Assembly: GCA_037043235.1 (NCBI GenBank)
Contig: JAWRVZ010000254.1
Location: 496,001-560,000 of the forward strand
From: Rhodeus uyekii
Taxonomy: Eukaryota > Chordata > Actinopteri > Cypriniformes > Acheilognathidae
DNA length: 64,000 bases
Reading direction: 5' to 3'
Shown: positions 32,251 to 41,801 of the stretch, piece by piece
How the letters are laid out: the number at the start of each line of letters is the position of its first letter
How positions within the stretch are numbered: position 1 is the stretch's first letter
Translations under genes and position numbers: made by a program
The notes under the pieces: generated by a model
Seen by the model: the letters and a program-made list of their open reading frames with translations, nothing else
Database searches by the model: none
What the model was told of the DNA's origin: nothing

Positions 32251-35220
32251 ACCAAACATGCATCCTTTGTTCCATTTGACAGCCACGAAAGCTTGTCAAA
32301 ATGCAACTTAAAGTAGCATATAGTTCGCTTACACACACAAAAGTATAAACATATAAAGTATAAATTATAAACAATTTCACTTACACATTACATATAAAAT
32401 GTATATATATATGAACATAGTCATCATAGAAGAGGTGTATTCAAGGTGCTGGATTTAAAGTAGCATTTCACATAGCATAGCACGTAGCAGTTTTTTTATA
32501 ACATAGAAGGTTTGTTTCTATATAAGTGGGCCAGTTATTTTCCAAATTAAACTGTAGTTTGCACCAGACTTCATACTGATAATCAAAAGTCTGATTTGTG
32601 AGACGAACAGCGGGTTGAATTTTCATCTGTTTTGCTGAAGCATGCAGGTAGCCTAACTAGTAACCTTGGGAGAGGAAGCTACATGCTTGAAAAATGGTTG
32701 GCCTGCCAGCTGGTTGGGTAATGACAAGAAATATTGGCAAGCAAACAAGGTATTCCTCCCTGAGGGAAACAACAGATGTGTTTAATTCATCACCTGGATC
32801 ACTGAGATGCAAGTGATGTCAAGTGGAACTGCAACGGTTCCAGTTTGTATTAATAGGGACCAAAATATATGAGTGAATAAGAAGAAGAGACAAACATTTG
32901 AAATGGAAAGTTTTTTTCTAAACAAAACTTTGAGCAAACATTCGGCCTTATGTCGAAGACATAATGAGTTGGCAAATAAGGTCCCACCTGGGAGATCCAA
33001 TCGAAAAACTGGCAATGGAATTGGTGAGTGGAATTTGCATCCCAAGTGTACGTACAGGTATATAAGATGGTGGCACTCATTTATGTTTATACTGAGGTAC
33101 CGAGTCAAGGATCCCAGCTGCGGCAAGTGGGACATAATCTCTCCATTCCCTTGAATGAGGGTTACATTTGTCAATCACATTCGATGTTACATTGTTAACT
33201 GACAAAAGAGTCCTTAAGGAAAGTCTCACATCCACTAAACTCTAAGTGTTGGAGATGCTGGCTAGATAAAGCTTGTCCTTTTGGCAGCTGCTCGTGTACA
33301 GTCATAAACCACCCATTATCCCATGTAATTCAAAGAATAATTGTCCATGCCTACGCGATGGAGCAGACAAGGCTTACACTGGACGCATTTGTAGCTGATG
33401 TTCCTTAGTAGGTTTACTTGATGGGAAGAGTGCTTCGGTTCTTGATTCCCTTTTTTCACCCATGACAAGTGTTGTTAAAACTGTGGAAGCATACTGAGTC
33501 CAATGGAGAGCGACACTACGGAGGCCACATCCTTCCCACAGGGAAGAGCTTGAGGCAATGCATGTATATACTGACCTGTAGGGCAGTGATACATATATCT
33601 GCCTAGATAAGGATGGTATTACATAGGGGGGAAACAATTATAAATATGGGGCATCTAGCCCAGTGAAAGGGCTGACTGACCTGACATAAATCTCAAATAA
33701 TGGGCTTACCATGTCTAACTGCTGAAGGATGCCCGGAGAAAACTCAATAAAGGGTTTGCCAAGTCGTTAACTCACACGAAGACCAAAGAAGATGCTCATA
33801 ATCTCGTACCCCCCTCAGAAAGCAATGGCACTGTAAGTGAGTACCTATTTATAAAAAATATAATGGAAGAAACTGACTCCACCTGGAGATAGTCGAATAT
33901 CGCAAAGGTATTTAGTGAACCAGCCAGAAACTCTGCAGTTGTTTTGGTACACCAAGATCTATTAGTGTTCTAACCTATGTTTGGAGACAGCCTTTTAACT
34001 TTCTGCAGACCCCCAAAGCAGACAAAGAGCTTCAGAAGCAACGTAAAGGCTGGGTATGTCTCCTCTGGGGGCAGTGCTTGCAAATTCACCACCTGGTCCA
34101 TAAACAGACTGGTGAGAACCCTGGGCACACATCTGGGCTCACATGAGAAATGTCATGCCAAACTCAAGGCATGATTTGATGACCCAAAATGTTTGCAGTT
34201 CTCCCACCCTCTAGATTGAATTTAGAGTATTGTCTTCAGAGACAGGCTTTTAAGCTCAATTGTCTATAAAAGGGACAATTGACAATAAAAGGGCTAAAGG
34301 GGAGCAGAGTAGATTTGAGAGATAATAATTCTTAAAAGCTCACGCTTTGAGAATAAGAGTTCATAACGAAAATGAATGAATTGTGATGGCAAGAAACAAA
34401 CAAGATGACGTTTTCCTTGGAGAAGCAACTTTTGTTCTCTGATGTATATTTATTTTTTATGAGAAATGTATTTAGTTAATTTGAATGTGGATACTGTTAT
34501 TGGAATCATAATCTGAAAAAAAAAAACTTGAAAGAGTGATGAGGGACAAAAAAACGTAAAAAAAATTATTTGAAAGTCTGTGAGTGTACAGATATGAAAG
34601 ATAACTGTCGTGTGGGAAGAAGGCTCGAAGACGATGAAGATACCAGATACATTATGACTTTATTTAACAAGGAACTCAATGAAGGCAATAAACGCCACAA
34701 CGTAAACGAGAAGCGACAACTGAAGTGTGCACAATGGGAACTAAATATGCTGACAGTGATAAACCAAAAGACAAACACCTGTGATGATTGGTGACTATGG
34801 AAACTGATGAGTGACGGAGAGTTCTGGAACAGAAAACACGTGACCACAAAAAGGCTAAAAAAGAGTCCAAGGTGACATTGAACGTGACAATAACCACGTA
34901 AGGTTTGAAAAATATATTACGTGTAGAAAAGCAATATGTGTCTAATTTGAAATGTGTCATGCGGTGCTGGCTTTGCTAAAACTGTGCATAGACTTTAATT
35001 TATTGACTGCAATGTATGTTTCACATGTGGAAATGATTGAATTTTACATTATTAATTTAGACACTTTATACTGACACTTACACTTTTTTTTTTCGAATTC
35101 TTTTCTCTTTTTGTAAATGAGTTATTGCTGACTTTTTTCCATGCCGTGGATCCCTATTCCTGGTTTGGACTGGTTAGAGTAAAAATACCCTGAAAAGTAA
35201 ATGAAAACTATATTAATCTT
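32251..35220. other. Spacer, no gene seen
   Basis: Frames at 32782-33174 (minus) and 32873-33154 (plus) overlap each other and are unrecognised. The right part (34400-35220) is AT-rich up to the sharp GC rise at the retrotransposon complex. Confidence 0.4.
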
Positions 35221-35244
35221 CGTGCCTTGGCCATGTGGAAGAAT
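35221..35244 (+). pseudogene. Left remnant of the E3 RT/RNase H frame
   Basis: 24 bp reading RALAMWKN. Joined across E2 it stays in frame with PWFLSQG at 40523 and aligns with the E2 residues RALHPWKENWFLSQ. It is short, so the assignment rests on the in-frame match and its position at the insertion point. Confidence 0.65.
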
Positions 35245-35547
35245 CGTCTCAGGTTACGTACGTAACCATAGTTCCCTAAGAGGGAACGAGACACTGCGTC
35301 GAGACGCGATTGGGAACCCTTCAGTGTATATGTCTCTTGAAGCACAATAAAACCAACGTGCGGGCGTGTACGTCGCCGAGATGACGTCATCACGTTATGA
35401 CCAAGGAGTATAAAGGCACGTCACGACCCGGAAGCGGGTTAGCTTGAACAGTGTCTGAACAGGCCGGCATGCCTAGGAGCTGAGGCTGCAAGACGCAGTG
35501 TCTCGTTCCCTCTTAGGGAACTATGGTTACGTACGTAACCTGAGACG
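35245..35547. repeat. E2 terminal inverted module (56-bp perfect arms)
   Basis: 35245-35300 and 35492-35547 are perfect reverse complements (56 of 56 by eye) around a 191-bp spacer. Each arm contains the 16-bp perfect palindrome ggttacgtacgtaacc (35252-35267 and 35525-35540). Confidence 0.85.
35382..35415 (+). promoter_or_regulatory. CRE plus TATA-like box facing inward at the E2 3' end
   Basis: TGACGTCA at 35382-35389 and TATAAAG at 35409-35415 on the plus strand, about 20 bp apart. This is the inverted copy of the 5' ITR promoter candidate, so it would drive transcription antisense to the E2 genes. Confidence 0.4.
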
Positions 35548-35649
35548 TTCCCTGTCAAGGGAACTCGCACTGCGTCGAGACGCGATTGGGAACGAGGAAT
35601 ACCCACGCCGCCTCAGCGTACGGGAGTATGCCAAGCGAAACGTAGCTCA

Positions 35650-37194
35650 CTACGATAACGCCAAAGATCCCAAGGCGGGGTTTAGGTCTAACTGGTAGAA
35701 CCTAATAAAGGTATGCGGTAAGGACCAGCCAGCCGCATCACAAATGTCCGCGAGGGAAGCCCCTGCGAAAAAGGTTTTCGAGGCAGCCATGCTCCGAGTA
35801 GAATGAGCTCGGACAGACAGTGGACACTGCTGTCCTGCCAGCTCATAAGCTAAGGAAATAGACTCCGAAATCCATCTGCTCATAGTAGGCTTAGAAGCAG
35901 GGGAACCCCTGGGGGCCCCAAAACAGACAAAGATTTGGTCTGACCTATGCCACGTGGCAGTCCTGTGGACGTAGGCGTCCAGTGCTCGCACTGGACAAAC
36001 CTTGTTCTTTAACTCCTGGTCATGATCAATAAATGGAGGAGGACAAAAGGCCTGTAGTACTATGTGGCGCATAGGACTAGAAAGCACTTTAGGTACATAA
36101 CCCGGCCTGGGGTAAAGGAATGCTTTAGCCAAGCCGGGTGAAAACTCTAAACATGAAGGGGCCACGGAGAGGGCCTGCATGTCGCCAATCCTCTTGAGGG
36201 AAGAAATGGCGAATAGAAAGAGAGTTTTAAGGGTAAGGTGCTTATCTGAAATTTCGTCCAGCGGTTCAAAGGGAGCCTGGGACAAGGCCTGGAGCACCAG
36301 GGACAGGTCCCAAGGAGGCACCCTTGAACGTACTACAGGCCTCAGCCTCTGAGTGCCACGTAGGAAACGAACTATGAGGGGGTCCCTGCCCAAAGAGGCA
36401 CCACTCAAAGGTACGTGGTAAGCAGCTATGGCAGCCACGTAAACCTTTAGTGTGGAGGGGGACAGCCCTGCTGCGAACCTTTCTTGCAGGAACTCCAGCA
36501 CGGTGCCAACCTGGCAGGTAACTGGGTTCAGCTGCTTTTCGCAACACCAAGAAGTGAAAATCTTCCACTTCTGAGCATACAGTTTCCTCGTGGACGGGGC
36601 TCTGGAGTGGAGAATGGTCTCTACAACCTCGGCTGAGAGACCAGACTCTATGAGCTGGGCCCCCTCAGGGGCCAGACCCACAGTTTCCACAGTTCTGGGT
36701 GAGGATGGCAAATCCTCCCCTGAGCCTGGGACAGGAGGTCCCTCCTGACCGGAATCTCCCACGGAGTGCCGTCTAGGAGGGACACCAGGTCCGAAAACCA
36801 CACCCTGCCCGGCCAGCGCGGGGCAACTAGAGTGAGACGGACCTTCTCCCGGCGAACCTTCTCCAGAACCCCTGGGAGCAGAGCTACGGGGGGAAAGGCA
36901 TACAGGGGTAGATTTGGCCACCCTTGCCTCATGGCGTCCAGGCCGAGAGGCGCTGGAAGATAAAGGGAGAACCAGAGTGGGCAGTGAGTCGTCTCTCGAG
37001 ACGCAAACAGATCCACTTGAGCCTGGCCGAATCTCTCCCAAATCTGCTCCACCACCTGAGTGTGGAGTCGCCATTCCCCGGGCCTCGGCCCCTGTCTCGA
37101 CAGGAAGTCTGCCCTCAAGTTCTGGGCCCCCAGGATGTATCGCTCGAAGAGAGAGCAGTTCCCTTTGGGCCCAGAGGAGGATCCTGATCGCCAA
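35650..37194 (-). CDS. E2 tyrosine recombinase (DIRS YR), open frame
   Basis: A 514-codon frame ending at TAG 35650. Residues 1 to about 165 are the out-of-frame overlap with the RNase H frame and may not be translated as such. The recombinase domain runs from about 195 to 510. It begins with STRKLYAQKW (core-binding helices, 201-300), followed by the catalytic residues R335 (SSLKRIGD), H464-x-x-R467 (RAHSTR), H494 and nucleophile Y500 (FIRFYQLDL). Known role of the family: it inserts a circular DNA copy by strand exchange at a short identity, in place of an integrase. The overlap with RNase H in another frame is usual for DIRS. The start codon is uncertain; the frame is closed by no stop over the whole domain, so an active enzyme is possible. 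Confidence 0.8.
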   Translation of the reverse strand: MAIRILLWAQRELLSLRAIHPGGPELEGRLPVETGAEARGMATPHSGGGADLGEIRPGSSGSVCVSRDDSLPTLVLPLSSSASRPGRHEARVAKSTPVCLSPRSSAPRGSGEGSPGEGPSHSSCPALAGQGVVFGPGVPPRRHSVGDSGQEGPPVPGSGEDLPSSPRTVETVGLAPEGAQLIESGLSAEVVETILHSRAPSTRKLYAQKWKIFTSWCCEKQLNPVTCQVGTVLEFLQERFAAGLSPSTLKVYVAAIAAYHVPLSGASLGRDPLIVRFLRGTQRLRPVVRSRVPPWDLSLVLQALSQAPFEPLDEISDKHLTLKTLFLFAISSLKRIGDMQALSVAPSCLEFSPGLAKAFLYPRPGYVPKVLSSPMRHIVLQAFCPPPFIDHDQELKNKVCPVRALDAYVHRTATWHRSDQIFVCFGAPRGSPASKPTMSRWISESISLAYELAGQQCPLSVRAHSTRSMAASKTFFAGASLADICDAAGWSLPHTFIRFYQLDLNPALGSLALS

Positions 37195-37738
37195 CTTGGA
37201 AAGTCAACGAGAACGGAAACCCCCTGGTGGTTCAAGTAGGAGACCACCGACGTATTGTCGGTCCGGACTACTACATGATGGCCTCTGAGGTCGGGGAAGA
37301 ACGCCCATAGCGCCATTCAGGCAGCCATCATTTCCAAGGCGTTGATCTGCCAGGAGAGATGTGCCTGTCCCATGGACCTTGGGCCGAGCGGTCCCTCAGG
37401 TCCACCCCCCAGCCCGAGCGGGACGCATCTGTCGACAGCATGTGCGGTGACAGATGGGCCCCAGTGCGAGCTTCTGGGAAAGAAACCAGTTCTCCTTCCA
37501 CGGATGCAAGGCTCGAAGGCATCGCCTTGAAACCCTGATCAGACGGAAGGGGTTGCCCCTCGGGGAAAACCCTCTGGTTTTGAGCCACCACTGCAAGGGT
37601 CTCATGTGGAGCAGGCCGAGTGGGATAACACTGGACGCTGCCGCCATGAGACCCAACACTCTCTCGAAGTGTCTGTACAGTGACTAGCTGGCCTAGCTTG
37701 ATATTCTGGACTGTGGGCAAAACAGTAGCAATGCGCAC
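36648..37738 (-). pseudogene. E2 RNase H plus methyltransferase-like region, broken
   Basis: Minus-strand pieces in DIRS order. The RT-thumb/connection has LGLMAAASSVIPLG (about 37659). RNase H has STDAS (Asp), LEMMA (Glu), RTDNTSVV (Asp) and ADFLSR (Asp). The DIRS methyltransferase-like stretch has VDLFASRE..CPLWFSL and YAFPPVALLPGVL, ending at WPLRG and a stop at 36648. A frameshift separates STDASRSGW from the LEMMA segment, and a TGA at 37319-37317 interrupts RNase H just after LEMMAA. RNase H would degrade the RNA strand during replication; this copy should be inactive. Confidence 0.75.
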
Positions 37739-39015
37739 GAGGAAGAGCCGTCCGCATGCTATGTAAGCGAGAGTGACATCTCGATGCCAGACTGCTACCT
37801 GCCGTGACTGAGAAAGGGATCAACAGATCGTTGATGAGACACAGCCCAAAATCGTGGAGCTAGGGAAGCTAGTGAAGCTGACAACAGCCTGACGTCCCTA
37901 TTGTCTGGGAGAAAAGTCCAACAGACCTTATACTGAGCGATCCCTCAGGACCGCCCAAAACCCATGAGAGAAGTATCTGTCGACGGCATACGCAGTGACA
38001 GAGTGTTCTCAGTGTGGGCCTTTTATGGGACGAGAACCAGAATTGCTCCCACATACCTGAGGTGTGTAGGCATTGCCTCGTGACCTTGATAGTGTGGAAG
38101 CAGTTTCCTCTGGGAAAACCTTCTGGTTCTGAACCACCACTGAAGGGGCCACATGTACAGACGACCGAGTGGACCGCACTGGAAGCTGTTACCATGATGC
38201 CCAGCAGTCTCGACTGCTCAGTGAGTGATTGGTCTAGCTTTTGCTATTGACTGCTGGTGGGATGATGTCGATGAGCACGGGTGAAAGCCGTGCTGGCAAC
38301 GACACAGAATCCCAACAACGCTTCGGAAGGTGGCTCCCAAATGAGGATACAACACCTTCCTACTTGCGTACAGTCTGAGCCCCAGCTCCTTCCAGTGAGC
38401 AAGAATGACATCTCGATGCCAAACTGCTACCAGAATCAACCAAACATTAATGAAATCTGATGAAATCAGAAACCTTGAAGGTGCCGGGTAAAAGCTAGAC
38501 TGAACAGAAGAACCAGACCGAAGCCCGTAAACTCTGGCTGGGAACTCCAGCTGAGCGTTTACTTCTGTTCCATAACCAGAGCCTGCTTGGGGGCTACCAC
38601 TCGGGCAGGCACCCTGAATATTATTGCAGGACCCATTGGGACAAAACCGTACTCCAATAAGGTAACCAGCCTCTCGAGGCTGGCCTCTGGTATTTCTCGA
38701 ACATCCGCTCCAGGGCCCTGCTTGCAGGGGGAAACCTGGAGTGAGCGCTCTAAGACCCTCCTCAGAGGGGGCGACCTCCCAAGCGCCACCAGAAGTATGG
38801 GTGGCGACTAGAGAGTCCCGCCTTGGACCTGAGTGCCTGGCTCCCTCGGGATACCAACACAGCACAGTGTCCAACAAAACCTCCCCATGGGAACGGTTCC
38901 GAGCCACTAGTGAAGGGAACACAAGTACAGGTGACTGAGTGCATAGCACTGGAAACTCTGCCTTGACGCCCAGCAGCCTCAGCTGCTCAGTGAGTGACCG
39001 GCCATTCCTAAAACG
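37345..39015 (-). repeat. Degenerate tandem modules in place of the E2 reverse transcriptase
   Basis: The RT-thumb/connection module at 37380-37700 is repeated in diverged form at 37930-38250 and partly at 38865-39015. Shared words are ctgtcgac, gcagtgacaga, ggaaaacc, tctggtt, gagccaccactg/gaaccaccactgaa, gagtgg and ctgctcagtgagtga. Between them lie copies of the gag-linked module (ccagtgagcaagaatgacatc at 38391, gagtgacatctcgatgcca at 37770). The region where fingers and palm should be holds these copies instead. Confidence 0.65.
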
Positions 39016-39264
39016 TGCATGACCTGGTTCCCTCGGGACACCAGGCACGCAGTTAATCGTTAAAGGGTGCTTGCCCAGGCAGTCCCCTAGGAGACTGCCA
39101 GGTGAGAGTGGAGCGACAGCGAGCACAGTGCGCTCACGCACCAGCTACGCATGCCCCAATCGCTGGTGAGGAAGACCCTCATCAATGTGACACTTACAAC
39201 ATCCAGTTCCTCAGAACTGGATAGCTGCAGTATCCCCTTAGGCTGACAGATCCAATTGCGATCC
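39016..39264 (-). other. E2 interior, degenerate, no domain assigned
   Basis: Short minus-strand frames. The phrase ctcagaactggatagctgcag recurs at 39395 (ctcggagctggatagctgcag), another internal duplication. Confidence 0.45.
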
Positions 39265-40083
39265 TCATGGTCGAGACAGCCGCTGAGCCTCAGCAACAGC
39301 GGGACCGGAACCACGGGGACCGCGAGCCTGAGCGACTTCCTCAAAAGACGCCAGGCGGGATCGCCATCCGATACTAACAACGTCCAGTTCCTCGGAGCTG
39401 GATAGCTGCAGTATCACCTCGTCAGGGTCGGAAGAAACCGCCACAGGGCGTGCTTCCGGTTCCTGAACGAGGCCAGACCTGCCAGGTAAGGGTGGAGAAA
39501 AGGCCAAGCCCGTCTCCAACCCCTCTGACAAGTCCATCTGCAACCCCCATGATCGCAGCCGCCGCTGGGCCTCAGCCGCAGCGGGACCGGAACCACGAGG
39601 AACGCTAGCCTGGGCGGTTTCCTCGAAAACCGCCAGGAGGGATCGGAGCGTTTGCAAACTCATTTGCAAAACAATCTGCACAATCAGTACCCTCGAGCGC
39701 TGATCGTGCATGCTCCTCACCCATTTACCTCGGTGCTGGAAAAAGTGCGTTAAACCGGGTCTCAAACACCGGTTTCCAGCATGATAGGCAAACACAATAT
39801 CCACTGTACCACAGCAGTTATTAACATACTGATGGCACAAAGTAAATACAACACCCAACTCCTCAGAGCCGGGTTGTTGTTGTTCAAGTCGGAAGAAACC
39901 GCACAGGGCGTGCTTCCGGACCTTGAGAAGTCCCCGCGATAGGGATCGCCGCTGAGCCTCAGCTGCAGCAGGACCTAAACCGCGAGTCTGAACAGTCTCC
40001 TCGAAGACTGTCAGACAGGAATGGCAACCTACACAGTCGACGCCCTCGAGCGCAGACCATGTAAGATTAGCCCACCTGCGCAC
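39265..40083 (-). pseudogene. E2 gag-like frame with triplicated segment
   Basis: A 272-codon minus-strand frame. A block of the type FEE(T/V)(A/V)Q..RG.GPA(A/V)AEAQR occurs three times, at about residues 27-47, 153-175 and 247-268. The first is preceded by SALEGVD and a C-x-x-C pair. Similar blocks are in E1 (9329-9781 and 8810-9035). Residues about 89-112 are a translation of the tRNA-like cassette, so the frame is interrupted by foreign sequence and unlikely to encode a normal Gag. Gag would coat element RNA in family members. Confidence 0.55.
39748..39818 (-). tRNA. tRNA-like cassette in E2 (decayed copy)
   Basis: A 71-nt minus-strand homologue of 9092-9162. The A-box-like TGGTACAGTGG is identical. 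The B-box region has decayed to GGTGTTTGAGACCC, and the anticodon-arm region reads TGCCTATCATGC. A TTTTT run follows 4 nt downstream (39744-39740). It lies 703 bp from the 5' terminus, against 728 bp in E1. Confidence 0.5.
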
Positions 40084-40225
40084 CTTCCAGTGAGCGAGAA
40101 CGACACCTCGATGCCGAACTGCTAACTGTCATGACTGAGCCATGATGAGGCTCAGAACATGGATATCTTGAAGGCGCAGTGCCCAAGCCTTAGTGAAGGT
40201 GCAGTTGGTAAGTTTGCCATATCTG
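39965..40225 (-). repeat. Gag-linked repeated module, E2 copy
   Basis: Nearly identical to 8810-9035 of E1 over more than 200 bp, and to 8050-8290. Minus-strand translation keeps SALEGVDCVGC. Within E2 shorter copies recur near 37770 and 38391. Confidence 0.8.
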
Positions 40226-40300
40226 CGCACTTTTCTCAATCACACGTGAAATCCCTTTTCTTTTAAACTAGACTCGGGGCACGCGTACCAGCGAATACAT

Positions 40301-40318
40301 ACACACACACACACACGT
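40301..40318. repeat. Short (CA)n run in the E2 leader
   Basis: CA array of about 18 bp just downstream of the E2 5' ITR. Confidence 0.9.
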
Positions 40319-40376
40319 TGAGCTTAGAGCGCTGTGAAGACACTGAAAGCTAACCCGCTTCCGGGTCGTGACGTGC

Positions 40377-40410
40377 CTTTATACTCCTTGGTCATGACGT
40401 GATGACGTCA
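40377..40410 (-). promoter_or_regulatory. Candidate E2 promoter: CRE and TATA-like box in the 5' ITR
   Basis: On the minus strand TGACGTCA (40410-40403) is followed about 20 bp later by TATAAAG (40383-40377), inside the 5' inverted repeat and upstream of the gag-like frame. The spacing fits a Pol II promoter; activity is inferred. Confidence 0.5.
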
Positions 40411-40525
40411 TCTCGGCGACGTACACGCCCGCACGTTGGTTTTATTGTGCTTCAAGAGACATATACACTGAAGGGTTCCCAATCGCGTCTCGACGCAGTG
40501 CGAGTTCCCTTGACAGGGAACCATG

Positions 40526-41285
40526 GTTCCTCTCCCAAGGCCCAGTGCTGGGAGCTCCTTGTCATCGCCGAGTGCTTACGACAGATGCATCCCTCACGGG
40601 CTGGGGAGAAGTTTTGGAGGGTCGCTCAGCGCAAGGTCTGTGGAGCGGACACCATCGTTCGTGGCACATCAACTGTCTCGAGATGATGGCGGTCTTTTTG
40701 GCTCTGAGGGGCTTCCTCCCAGACCTCAGGGACCATCATGTTCTTGTTCGATCAGACAACACTGCGGTGGTCGCCTATATAAACCATCAAGGGGGCCTGC
40801 GTTCACGCCCATTGTACAAGCTAGCGTGTCAGATCCTCCTGTGGTCCCAGGGGAAGTTGCTGTCCCTCAAAGCAGTTTACATCCCAGGGGCTCAAAACGT
40901 GGGAGCAGACATCCTGTCGAGGCAGGGGCTGAGGCCCGGGGAATGGAGGCTCCACACCGAGGTGGTGGAGCAGATTTGGGGGAGGTTCGGTCGAGCTCAG
41001 GTGGATTTGTTTGCGTCTCGAGAGACGTCGCACTGTCCACTCTGGTTCTCCCTGTCTCATCCAGCTCCTCTCGGACTGGATACTATGTCTCAGGAGTGGC
41101 CGAGGCTACTCCTGTACGCCTTTCCCCCGATTGCTCTGCTCCCGGGAGTTCTGGAGAGGGTTCGCCGGGACAAGGTCCGTCTCATCTTGGTCGCCCCGCG
41201 GTGGCCGGGCAGAGTGTGGTTTCCAGACCTGGTTTCTCTCCTAGACAGCTCTCCTTGGGAGATTCCGGTCAGGAAGGACCTTCTG
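40526..41285 (+). pseudogene. E3 RNase H and methyltransferase-like region
   Basis: Open from the E2 junction to the L2 junction. Counting from the GTG at 40545, the RNase H acidic residues are D14 (TTDAS), E46 (CLEMM), D71 (RSDNT) and D122 (ADILSR), all present. Residues about 145-245 form the DIRS methyltransferase-like stretch (VDLFASRE, CPLWFSL, YAFPPIALLPGVL, LILVAPRWP). The C-terminus is cut by the L2 insertion at KDLL. Better preserved than the E2 counterpart, but without reverse transcriptase upstream. Confidence 0.8.
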
Positions 41286-41801
41286 CATTCTTCCATCTTA
41301 AAAATATATCTAAATTGCGACATATGCTCTCTAAGACAAATGCGGAAAAGTTAGTTCATGCGTTCATGAGTTCAAGGCTAGATTATTGTAATGCTCTACT
41401 AGGTGGTTGCCCTGCACGCTTAATAAACAAATTCCAGCTGGTCCAAAATGCAGCAGCTCGAGTTCTTACTAGAACCAGGAAGTATGAGCATATTACCCCA
41501 GTTCTGTCAAACCTGCACTGGCTTCCTATTAAACACCGAATACATTTTAAAATGTATTTAAAATGTAATTTACTTGAGCGATCTCTTAACATATTATAGT
41601 CCTTCACGTCTATTGCGATCCCAAAATACTAACCAGCTTATAATACCTAGAATATCAAAGTCAACTGCTGGCGGTCGATCCTTTTCCTATTTAGCTCCTA
41701 AACTCTGGAACAGTCTTCCTATTACAGTTCGGGAAGCAGACACACTCTGTCAGTTTAAATGTAGGCTAAAAACACATCTCTTCAACCTGGCATACACATA
41801 A
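41286..41801 (+). pseudogene. L2 ORF2 C-terminal fragment (nested copy)
   Basis: Encodes the part of LINE ORF2 downstream of the reverse-transcriptase palm, with LVHAFMSSRLDYCNALLGG, KFQLVQNAAARVLT and LHWLPIKHRI. After that a deletion of about 35 bp relative to 47090-47140 shifts the frame. It resumes with SDLLTYYSPSRLLRSQ and ends HLFNLAYT. No catalytic YADD segment is included, so it is non-functional. Confidence 0.85.

Larger units (their letters stand above)
35245..40521 (-). mobile_element. E2: DIRS-like retrotransposon, minus strand, both ends present
   Basis: 5.28 kb from GTTCCCTGTCAAGGGAAC (minus strand, 40521-40504) to cctgagacg (35253-35245). Order on the minus strand: ITR with CRE and TATA-like box, gag-like frame with a tRNA-like cassette, tandem modules, RNase H with a methyltransferase-like stretch, overlapping tyrosine recombinase, terminal inverted module. 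The ITRs match between about 35300-35435 and 40355-40500. No reverse-transcriptase palm motif could be found, and RNase H carries a frameshift and a stop, so E2 probably needs proteins from elsewhere. It is inserted in E3 with no obvious target duplication, as is usual for DIRS. Confidence 0.85.

Noticed and set aside
36914..37288. 124-codon plus-strand frame in E2
   Set aside because: Shadow of the RNase H/recombinase coding strand.
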